Source of the DNA: Moraxella atlantae NBRC 14588
GTDB taxonomy: Bacteria; Pseudomonadota; Gammaproteobacteria; Pseudomonadales; Moraxellaceae
Assembly: GCF_001591265.1 (NCBI RefSeq)
Contig: NZ_BCUL01000001.1
Location: 284,465-348,464 of the forward strand
Length of the DNA: 64,000 bases
Direction: 5' to 3'
Shown here: piece after piece, positions 56,538 through 64,000 of the stretch
Numbering within the stretch: position 1 is the stretch's first letter
Layout of the letters: each line of letters begins with the position of its first letter
Notes under the pieces: generated by a model
Databases searched by the model: none
The model's input: only the letters and a program-made list of their open reading frames with translations
What the model was told of the DNA's origin: nothing
Program-made: the position numbers and the translations under genes

Positions 56538-56828
56538 GTGGCAAATACTGCACAATCACGCAAACGCGCTCGCCAAAACGTTAAACGTCGTCAGCTAAAA
56601 GCGTCTCAACGCTCTATGGTGCGCACCTACATCAAAAACGTGGTAAAAGCGATTGACCAAAAAGACTATGCGGCAGCAACAGAAGCCTACAAACGCGCAG
56701 TGCCTGTGATTGATCGTATCGCTGACAAAGGCGTGATTCACAAAAACAAAGCGGCACGTCACAAAAGCCGTTTGAACAAAGCCATCAAAGCTTTGGCACC
56801 TCAGTTTCAGCAAGCTGAGCAAGCATAA
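56538..56828 (+). CDS. rpsT: 30S ribosomal protein S20
   Basis: 96 residues, highly basic. '[20 protein letters not shown]' start and '[19 protein letters not shown]' end are the S20 signature. It binds 16S rRNA in the body of the 30S subunit. The start codon is GTG at 56538 with AAGGAG 8 bases upstream. In E. coli S20 also begins at a non-AUG (UUG) codon that is part of its autogenous control, so the weak start here is in keeping. Own promoter, long leader, strong terminator. Confidence 0.97.
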   Translation: MANTAQSRKRARQNVKRRQLKASQRSMVRTYIKNVVKAIDQKDYAAATEAYKRAVPVIDRIADKGVIHKNKAARHKSRLNKAIKALAPQFQQAEQA

Positions 56829-56868
56829 TTGATGCATGTTTCATCACCGATCGCTGATGATCGGTACC

Positions 56869-56900
56869 AAAAAAAGCCAACGTTGTGTTGGCTTTTTTTT
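56869..56900. terminator. Bidirectional terminator between rpsT and adk
   Basis: AAAAAAAGCCAAC (56869-56881) pairs with GTTGGCTTTTTTT (56887-56899) around a 5-base loop, with T runs in both readings; rpsT and adk converge here. A further hairpin ACCGATC/GATCGGT is at 56846-56852 and 56859-56865. Confidence 0.9.
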
Positions 56901-56917
56901 AGCGAGTATTTGGCGAG

Positions 56918-57703
<786 letters not shown>

Positions 57704-57838
57704 TTAAAAAATGTCAGTAAAAATTGGCAAAATAGGCGTGGCACACGCAAACAAGATACCGTGATGACGGCAAAATCTCAAGCGGTTTTTTGACCCATGT
57801 GTTTTGCGCGGTATATTTTGGTCATTTTTGGCGATGTG

Positions 57839-59167
57839 TCATGGCACCAAGTGATTGACCATCACATCGACTGCCGCGTTTGATTTGGCTCGATCGGGCG
57901 GCAGTTCAATGGCATTGCTGGTTAAATCGCCTGTTTGCGGCATGGCATTGCCCGAATGGCTTACGCGTGCCAAGACCGTTAAAGCCTCTCCTGCTGCCAA
58001 TACTTGCGATAGCTTAGCGGTTGGCATGGGGCTATCGTTGTCTGATAACGTAACGGTCAAATTGGCTTTACCTTGCGTTTGGGCAAGTTGAGCAGCAGCA
58101 AGTTTTTTGACCGCGACGGGCGCACCGCCTGCCATAGGACGCACCAAGACAAACAAGCTGTCATTTGGCGCGATTTGATTGACCAAATCAGGCGCGATTT
58201 GCACGTTGATGGTCACCGCCGTTTGGGCAGCGGTCGCCTGCGTATCGGCTTGGGCGGTGCGTTCATCGATGGTTTGGGCAAGTTGGCTAAGACTGTTGAG
58301 CGCCTGTGTATGGTCGCCGCTGCGATTTTGGATTTGCTGACGAATGTTTGTTAGCCAACGCCGCGCGTTGTCATAGTCGCCTGCCTGCATATCACCCATG
58401 AGCATAAGCATTTGCGCGCCTTCATGCTGTGGGTCACGCTGCAAAATGCGTGCGACCACTTGCCGCGCCTCGTCATCAAGCGTGCCACCTTGTCCAAAAA
58501 AGCGCGTTTGGGCGTAGGCTAAAGCAATGCGCTCATCATCGGGGCTTAACCGATAGGCGCGTTGCAGCGCTGTGATGGCTTGTTCGGGTGCTTGTACCGC
58601 CAGATACACCTCGGATAAGTGATACCAACGCATCGGGTCTGCAGCATGGCGATAGACGTTGGTCTGAATGGCGGATAATAGTGCTTGTGGGTCGCGCGCG
58701 GCTTCGGCAGGTGGCGTGTCTGTACGCCCTGTCAAAAGCTCATCGGCAATGTTGCCATAGCGATCTTGCGCTTGCCACAGGTCATACACAGGGCTGCGGT
58801 TGCCAATCATCAGATACGCAGCCGCACTCAAAAACGGTAGCCACACCAAAAAAATCGCGTAACTTTTCCAGTTAGGTACAAACGCGGCGGCGGTGCTTGG
58901 CTCACCGCTGATATCTAGCAGCTGACGCTCAAGCAGGCGTTTTTGGGTGGTGTATGTTGCATCATCCAAACGCCCGTTGGCATGGTCGTCATCAAGCTCG
59001 GCAAGACGTGCGCGAAACACGTCAATATTTAGGCTAAGCAGTTGGTCATGCTGTGGTGTACTGGTGCGCGCGATGTTGCGCTGATCAAGCAGCCACGCAG
59101 ACAACACAATCAACACCAATACCAACGACAGCAACAACGCCGCCACCAAAAACCAAATCAAGGTCAT
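57839..59167 (-). CDS. ccmI: Cytochrome c biogenesis protein CcmI
   Basis: 442 residues. Two membrane helices (about 3-27, 'LIWFLVAALLLSLVLVLIVL', and about 93-113, 'YAIFLVWLPFLSAAAYLMIG') flank a cytoplasmic loop with 'RNIDVFRARLAELDDD'-like sequence. A TPR-rich periplasmic domain follows ('AITALQRAYRLSPDDERIAL'). CcmI holds apocytochrome c for the CcmF-CcmH haem lyase. The ATG at 59167 begins 4 bases after the ccmH stop with AGAGTG upstream. Last gene of the ccmF-G-H-I unit. Confidence 0.9.
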   Translation of the reverse strand: MTLIWFLVAALLLSLVLVLIVLSAWLLDQRNIARTSTPQHDQLLSLNIDVFRARLAELDDDHANGRLDDATYTTQKRLLERQLLDISGEPSTAAAFVPNWKSYAIFLVWLPFLSAAAYLMIGNRSPVYDLWQAQDRYGNIADELLTGRTDTPPAEAARDPQALLSAIQTNVYRHAADPMRWYHLSEVYLAVQAPEQAITALQRAYRLSPDDERIALAYAQTRFFGQGGTLDDEARQVVARILQRDPQHEGAQMLMLMGDMQAGDYDNARRWLTNIRQQIQNRSGDHTQALNSLSQLAQTIDERTAQADTQATAAQTAVTINVQIAPDLVNQIAPNDSLFVLVRPMAGGAPVAVKKLAAAQLAQTQGKANLTVTLSDNDSPMPTAKLSQVLAAGEALTVLARVSHSGNAMPQTGDLTSNAIELPPDRAKSNAAVDVMVNHLVP

Positions 59168-59171
59168 GTTA

Positions 59172-59669
59172 TCACTCTTTATTTTGTTGCGCGTGCGCGG
59201 TATGGTTGCCCAACAAAGCATCTAGGCGCGCCTGTTCGGTGTCGCTTAAAGGCTCGGTAGGCAATAACTGCGGCATATTGGCGCGGCGATTTTTGACCCA
59301 CCAGCCCAACAACACCATCACCAACAACAGCGGCGGAAAAAACCACAACAGCCACGTTGAGGGGCGCACAGGCGGTTTATAGCTGATAAAATCGCCATAG
59401 CGTGCTTTCATGTATTGGCGAATCTCGGCATCGGTGCGCCCGTCTTTGACCATCTCATAGGTCTTGCGCTTCAAATCCTGTGCAATCGGTGCGTCTGAAC
59501 CTGCCAAGTTTTGGTTTTGGCATTTGGGGCAGCGAAATTCATCAATCAATGCGCGATACTGCGCCTCTTGACGTGGATTGTCAAACTCATAGGTATCAAT
59601 CGCCGCTTGTGCCACGCCAATGCACACGCTTAGCACCATCGCCGCCCATATAGGGGTATTTTTTATCAT
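59172..59669 (-). CDS. ccmH: Cytochrome c maturation protein CcmH (CcmL-type thioredoxin-like)
   Basis: About 165 residues. Signal peptide (about 1-22, ending near 'GVAQA'), redox motif CPKC in 'EFRCPKCQNQNLAGSDAPIA' (family LRCxxCQ), 'YGDFISYKPP', and a C-terminal membrane helix 'STWLLWFFPPLLLVMVLLGW'. It reduces the apocytochrome CxxCH thiols for haem attachment. Its ATG overlaps the ccmG stop (ATGA). CcmI is a separate gene downstream, not fused as in E. coli CcmH. Confidence 0.94.
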   Translation of the reverse strand: MIKNTPIWAAMVLSVCIGVAQAAIDTYEFDNPRQEAQYRALIDEFRCPKCQNQNLAGSDAPIAQDLKRKTYEMVKDGRTDAEIRQYMKARYGDFISYKPPVRPSTWLLWFFPPLLLVMVLLGWWVKNRRANMPQLLPTEPLSDTEQARLDALLGNHTAHAQQNKE

Positions 59670-60262
59670 GGTTGGCACGCCTCGATGATGGCACGCTCAT
59701 CGCGTTGTTCACGCAGCGCGGTTAGGCAGGGTAACACTTGGCGTTGGTAACGTTCAGCATTGACTTCACCGATAATATGTTGGCGCACCTCGCCACGGCT
59801 ATCAACAACAAACGACTCAGGCACACCTGTCAAGCCCAGATCAATGCCATAATCGCCGCTATCTTGCACGTTTAGGGTAAATGGGTTTTGGTGCTCGGCA
59901 AGATAGGCTTGCGCGTCTTTGGCATCGTCTTTGTAATTGATCCCAACAATCGGCACGCCTGCGTTTGCTAACTGCAACAAAAACGGGTGCTCAACGCGGC
60001 ATGTCGCACACCACGATGCCCAAACATTGAGCAAAAATGGCTGTTTGGGTAAATCGGCATTGGTGACCATACGGGTAGCTTGTCCTATTGCCTCATCCAG
60101 ATCCAGCGCAGGTAGGTTCATTGTAGGCAAGGTTTTGTCCACAGCAGTGTTGGTGACCACTTGCGTGTCTTTGCCCAAACGGCTATAAAACAACCCAATT
60201 GCCAACAAAAATACCACCAATGGCAAGATAAACCACAGCATACGTCGCGTTTTTTGGTTCAT
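59666..60262 (-). CDS. ccmG: Thiol:disulfide interchange protein CcmG/DsbE
   Basis: 198 residues. One N-terminal membrane anchor (about 8-28, 'MLWFILPLVVFLLAIGLFYS') and a periplasmic thioredoxin fold with active site CATC in 'NVWASWCATCRVEHPFLLQL' and cis-Pro in 'GVPESFVVD'. It keeps the apocytochrome or CcmH reduced. Start and stop codons overlap those of ccmF and ccmH by four bases each. Confidence 0.94.
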   Translation of the reverse strand: MNQKTRRMLWFILPLVVFLLAIGLFYSRLGKDTQVVTNTAVDKTLPTMNLPALDLDEAIGQATRMVTNADLPKQPFLLNVWASWCATCRVEHPFLLQLANAGVPIVGINYKDDAKDAQAYLAEHQNPFTLNVQDSGDYGIDLGLTGVPESFVVDSRGEVRQHIIGEVNAERYQRQVLPCLTALREQRDERAIIEACQP

Positions 60263-62331
60263 AGTACCCCCTTGGGATTATTTAGCGTGTCGCTTGGCAA
60301 TTTTTTAGGCGCGCGTTCGGCATTGGGTTCATACACGGTGACAGGCACAGGTTTGACGCGCCCTGCTTTGCGGTAGCGTTTATCAAGCATTGCCAGCAAC
60401 CCACCAAACGCAATCACAAATGCGCCCCACCAAATCCAGCGCACGGCAGGTTTGACATAAATCCGCACCGCCCAACGCTCGCTTGTGGCAAGATTGCCTG
60501 CTTGCGTCGGTTGTGTATCTGACGCGATCGGCTCACCCAACGCCACATACACATCGCGCAATGGGCTATAATGAATCGCCGCCTCCGTCATCGGCATTTG
60601 GCTGATGACATACTGGCGTTTTTCAGGGTACAGTGTGGCGATTTGCCGCCCGTTGTGGGTCACGCTAAATTGCGCGCGCGTACTGTCGTAGTTACTGGCA
60701 TGGATTTGTTCAAAGTGATTTAAGGTAAAATCAAAGCCTTGCACCGTGATATGCTCACCTTGCGCCAATGCCACATCTTTTTCTATACTTAAACTGGTCG
60801 TCAATGCAATGCCAATCGCGGTCAGCAAAATGCCAATATGCGCCACGTGCATGCCCCAATAACCCAGCGGCAAACGTGCAAGACCGCGCCCAAGGCTTGG
60901 CGCATTGCGGGTTTTGTCACGAATATCCACACCTATCCACACCAGCACCCAACCGCACAACGCCAGCGTCACCACAATAGACAACGCCATACTGCCGCTT
61001 AGCAAATAGCTGACAATCGCCGCCAGCACACTTGTGCTTGCCAAAATCGCAACGCTGATGCCCAAAAACGGACGCGTGTCTTTTTTCCAACGGCTAACAG
61101 GTCCAAACCCCAAGAACAACAACAGCAGCCACGTCAATGGCACAAACAGCGCGTTAAAATACGGCGCACCAACCGACACCTGCCCCAACTCAAACGCATC
61201 AGCAAGCATTGGGTAGAGCGTACCCAATAGCACCACAATCGTTGCCACCAAGATAATGGCGTTATTGACCACCAGCAGCGTCTCACGCGATTTTAATTGA
61301 TAATGGCTCTCTTGGGTCAAACGCCAGCCGCGCCATGCAAACAGCACCAATCCACCGCCAATCACCACGCCCAAAATCGCCAAAATAAACAGACCACGCG
61401 TTGGGTCAGCGGCGAAGGAGTGCACCGAGGTAATCACCCCTGAGCGCACCAAAAACGTCCCAAGCAAACTTAACGCAAACGTAAAAATCGCCAGCATAAT
61501 CGTCCATGCTTTGAATACGCCGCGTTTTTCAGTCACCGCCAACGAATGCAGCAATGCCGCACCACCCAGCCAAGGCATCAAAGACGCGTTTTCTACAGGG
61601 TCCCAAAACCACCAGCCGCCCCAGCCCAACTCGTTATACGCCCACAGCGAACCAAACGCAATGCCAAGCGTCAAGCAGCACCACGCTGCCAACGTCCACG
61701 GACGTGACCAGCGCGTCCACACCGCATCCAACCGCCCAGCCCACAACGCCGCCAAAGTAAACGCAAACGGCACCACCGTACCGACATAGCCCATATACAG
61801 CATCGGGGGATGGAAAATCAGCCCCGGATCTTGTAACAATGGATTGAGATCCGCACCATCCACAGGCAAATTGGGCAACGTACGCGTAAACGGTGACGAC
61901 ACAAAAATCACCATCGCCAACATCATCAGCTGCACAAAGCCAACTATCACCAGCACCCGCGCCTGCATAGCAAGCGGCAAGCTTTTACTAAACAACGCGA
62001 CCAACGCACCCCACAATGCCAAAATCGTCACCCACAGCAGCAGCGAGCCCTCATGCCCGCCCCACGTTGCCGCCAGACGATAGTACCAAGGCAACAGCGA
62101 ATTGGACTGATTGGCAATATAGGCAATGCTAAAATCATTGGCATAAAACCCATACATCAAGCAGCCAAACGCTGTTAGCGTTGCCACGCATTGCGCCACG
62201 GCAAAACTTGCCGCCAACTGTTGCCACGCGGTTTGGCGTTGTACCACGCCGACCGTCGGGAAAATCACCTGCAACATGGCAATGACAAATGCCGCCACCA
62301 GTGCAAAATAGCCCAATTCGGTGATTACCAT
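60259..62331 (-). CDS. ccmF: Haem lyase CcmF
   Basis: 690 residues, about 15 membrane helices. The haem-handling WWD motif is 'ELGWGGWWFWDPVENASLMP'; periplasmic His residues of the family occur in 'YRLAATWGGHEGSLLLWVTI' and near the C-terminal part. CcmF joins haem to apocytochromes with CcmH and CcmI. The C-terminal basic tail 'KRYRKAGRVKPVP' is cytoplasmic. The ATG at 62331 has AGAGGTTGGGG upstream. ccmABCDE are not adjacent, and a DUF445 gene lies upstream instead. Confidence 0.96.
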   Translation of the reverse strand: MVITELGYFALVAAFVIAMLQVIFPTVGVVQRQTAWQQLAASFAVAQCVATLTAFGCLMYGFYANDFSIAYIANQSNSLLPWYYRLAATWGGHEGSLLLWVTILALWGALVALFSKSLPLAMQARVLVIVGFVQLMMLAMVIFVSSPFTRTLPNLPVDGADLNPLLQDPGLIFHPPMLYMGYVGTVVPFAFTLAALWAGRLDAVWTRWSRPWTLAAWCCLTLGIAFGSLWAYNELGWGGWWFWDPVENASLMPWLGGAALLHSLAVTEKRGVFKAWTIMLAIFTFALSLLGTFLVRSGVITSVHSFAADPTRGLFILAILGVVIGGGLVLFAWRGWRLTQESHYQLKSRETLLVVNNAIILVATIVVLLGTLYPMLADAFELGQVSVGAPYFNALFVPLTWLLLLFLGFGPVSRWKKDTRPFLGISVAILASTSVLAAIVSYLLSGSMALSIVVTLALCGWVLVWIGVDIRDKTRNAPSLGRGLARLPLGYWGMHVAHIGILLTAIGIALTTSLSIEKDVALAQGEHITVQGFDFTLNHFEQIHASNYDSTRAQFSVTHNGRQIATLYPEKRQYVISQMPMTEAAIHYSPLRDVYVALGEPIASDTQPTQAGNLATSERWAVRIYVKPAVRWIWWGAFVIAFGGLLAMLDKRYRKAGRVKPVPVTVYEPNAERAPKKLPSDTLNNPKGVL

Positions 62332-62432
62332 CGATGCCCCAACCTCTTACCCCACGCGCTTTGGCAAACCGCACCAAACACGCCTATTGCTAACACCCAA
62401 TTTGGGCAGCAAAATCCAATTTATCTTAACAT

Positions 62433-62460
62433 CTTGACACTTGACACCTTGACACTTGCA
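62433..62460. repeat. CTTGACA direct repeats upstream of ccmF
   Basis: CTTGACA occurs at 62433-62439, 62440-62446 and 62448-62454, followed by a degenerate CTTGCA at 62455-62460. It lies about 100 bases before the ccmF start codon (TGTCAAG on the ccmF strand). Confidence 0.8.
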
Positions 62461-62532
62461 CCGCGCTTTAGCGTCAAATTTTGTCATTCATCAAACCAAC
62501 GAGCCGACGCTTGAATGCCAGCCTCGCCCACC

Positions 62533-63843
62533 TCAACGAAACACCAACGCCACGTGCAAGCAGCCTGCCAAAAAGCCTGTTACAATACCCAAAATCACCA
62601 GTGTAATCTCATCTTCTTGAAACGCAGGGCGCAACAAATTTTGAAACTCACGCGGTGTTAAAGCGGTGATACGATCACGCAGCAGCCCAAAAATTTTGTC
62701 GGCACGGCTTTGATTCAAGATTGGATCACTGACAGGCACCATCGTCGCGCTAATCGACTTATCAACAATCGTGTGTTTAAGCTGCCCAAACTCACGCCGC
62801 CCAAGCCCGACTTTAAGCGTGGTTTCTACCACACTTGATGACACAATCGGCTCAATATGCGACTTAATAAGCTCGCGCGTTTGTGCGGCACGGCTACCGT
62901 ACATCATCTCGCGCATGACATTTTCAAGCGTGACCAAATCATGCACAATAATCCCTGCAAACACATCCGACACCTCGGTTTGGCGCTTCATAAAGCCGCC
63001 TTGCCAATTAAACGTTGCCATATGCGGACGTTCAAGGCGAACAAAAGGAAAATGCTTGCTTAAACTAAAAAATTTGGGTGCGCGAAAATAATGCGGCTCA
63101 ATCGGATTAAACACCATCCAAATTGCAATCCAATTGGTCAAACCGCCCCAAATTGCGGCAAAAAAAGGCACCGTCCAATGCTGCGGCACAAACCAAAAAA
63201 TAGCCATCTGCACGATGCCAAACACAAAGCCAATCACCGCACTGATATGCCAAATAAAATCAATCTCTTTTTGTCCGACCCTCAAAAACATCTTGACCAT
63301 CAACGCGCGATCATGTTCCATGCGATTGACAATCATCTCACGCATATCAACCAACGACTCAACATTGTCAGTCAGATCCAGCACCAAATCTTTGAGCAAG
63401 GTCGGCAGTTGCTCATGGGCATAAGCATAAATTCGCCGCTTGACGGCAAACGGCATGCTATCCCACAATGCTGCCGTGCGCTCGCGCATGATCTCATCGA
63501 CCAACGCTTCAAGCTGTCCCTGCATGTTATCGCTGATATAATCAGCGACTTCCTCAGGGTTCATCGCCTGAAAAAACTCATCCAGCGAGCCCAGTTTGGA
63601 TAGGGTTTGATCAACCAAAATGCCCGAGATTTTGCCTGCTTTGCGCGGCACAATGCCCTGCCAGCCAAGCCCACCCCAAGGCATACCCTTGATCGCAATA
63701 CCCCAAAAATTGATGGGATAAAACAACATCTTGAGTGCCATCCACACATGCGCCCACGTGACAAACGCGGTGACAAACGGGATGCTCAGCATGGCAAAAA
63801 ATTGCGGATTGCTCACCAAGTGCTGCCAAGACTGTGTCCACAT
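62533..63843 (-). CDS. DUF445 family membrane protein
   Basis: About 437 residues. DUF445 proteins have N- and C-terminal membrane segments around long amphipathic helices; function unknown. Seen: first hydrophobic stretch 'FFAMLSIPFVTAFVTW', then 'GMPWGGLGWQGIVPRKAGKI' (the conserved motif near the start of the domain), central membrane segments 'SAVIGFVFGIVQMAIFWFVP' and 'IWGGLTNWIAIWMVF', and a terminal helix 'LVILGIVTGFLAGCLHVALV'. The ATG at 63843 is preferred; an upstream in-frame TTG at 63903 would add 20 residues. It precedes ccmF by about 200 bases. Confidence 0.82.
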   Translation of the reverse strand: MWTQSWQHLVSNPQFFAMLSIPFVTAFVTWAHVWMALKMLFYPINFWGIAIKGMPWGGLGWQGIVPRKAGKISGILVDQTLSKLGSLDEFFQAMNPEEVADYISDNMQGQLEALVDEIMRERTAALWDSMPFAVKRRIYAYAHEQLPTLLKDLVLDLTDNVESLVDMREMIVNRMEHDRALMVKMFLRVGQKEIDFIWHISAVIGFVFGIVQMAIFWFVPQHWTVPFFAAIWGGLTNWIAIWMVFNPIEPHYFRAPKFFSLSKHFPFVRLERPHMATFNWQGGFMKRQTEVSDVFAGIIVHDLVTLENVMREMMYGSRAAQTRELIKSHIEPIVSSSVVETTLKVGLGRREFGQLKHTIVDKSISATMVPVSDPILNQSRADKIFGLLRDRITALTPREFQNLLRPAFQEDEITLVILGIVTGFLAGCLHVALVFR

Positions 63844-64000
63844 ATGCCAAAATCCATTGCGGTCAAATAATTTGCACGTCAATTTATGCCAACATTTGCC
63901 CAAAGTTTATATCCGTGATGCGACTGGCATAAAATAGCTTGATTTTAGCATATCCGCACCCATTTTGCTGTAGCTTTGTCAAAGTCGATCTTTGTTAAGA

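Noticed and set aside
56842..56900. tRNA or small RNA gene between rpsT and adk
   Set aside because: The structure is two hairpins, the second a clear bidirectional terminator; no cloverleaf can be drawn.

Overview
The window is a gene-dense chromosomal segment of a Gram-negative gammaproteobacterium, most likely a member of the Moraxellaceae (Moraxella/Psychrobacter/Acinetobacter group). This is inferred from Gram-negative envelope genes (tamA/tamB, lpxK, msbA, kdsB, exbB/exbD), the protein sequences, and neighbourhoods such as divergent ppsR/ppsA and rsmG-parA-parB. Base composition looks close to half GC with many GCGCGC-type words. No species can be named from sequence reading alone. No rRNA, tRNA or CRISPR array was seen.

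Layout. 1-6.3 kb (+): end of a CysB-type regulator, selO, maeB, cca, aroQ. 6.3-15.7 kb (-): a tamA-tamB-cysS run; TamA is unusually long. 16.1-17.3 kb: an IS200/IS605-type tnpB element whose tnpB is broken by a hairpin-rich insert, lying just before an LplT-like MFS gene (17.4-18.8 kb). 19.0-22.0 kb: an NfsA-like nitroreductase and a compact folate (pABA) cluster, pabB-pabC on the minus strand with a PabA-type amidotransferase diverging from it. 22.1-24.8 kb: pepN. 24.9-26.5 kb: a scar holding the first codons of a phzF-like gene, an IS607-type element with intact tnpB, and the last codons of its serine recombinase tnpA interrupted by a stop.

26.5-37.2 kb (-): eleven co-directional genes, in transcription order sthA, rsmG, parA, parB, exbB, exbD, msbA, lpxK, kdsB, ung, tadA, which join chromosome partitioning, lipid A/LPS precursor supply and export, and nucleic-acid repair or modification. 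37.4-41.1 kb: ppsR and ppsA, divergent, around a 378-base intergenic region with a 15-base palindrome. 41.2-42.2 kb: a GYF_2-RDD membrane protein. 42.2-47.8 kb (-): rlmJ, pssA, gyrA and a TrmB-like methyltransferase. 48.0-49.9 kb (+): a 2OG-Fe(II) oxygenase and dapE. 49.9-54.0 kb (-): mfd followed by a small tail-anchored protein.

54.2-57.6 kb: an unrecognised membrane protein, rraA, an NAD(P)-binding protein, rpsT with a long structured leader, and adk. 57.8-63.8 kb (-): a DUF445 membrane protein followed by ccmF-ccmG-ccmH-ccmI, the haem-lyase half of system I cytochrome c maturation, without ccmABCDE beside it. Most of the window is core housekeeping. The accessory signal is concentrated in the two tnpB loci, the phzF scar, the compact pab cluster, several lineage-altered proteins (TamA, Cca, TrmB-like, SthA), and a set of perfect short tandem duplications in intergenic spacers.
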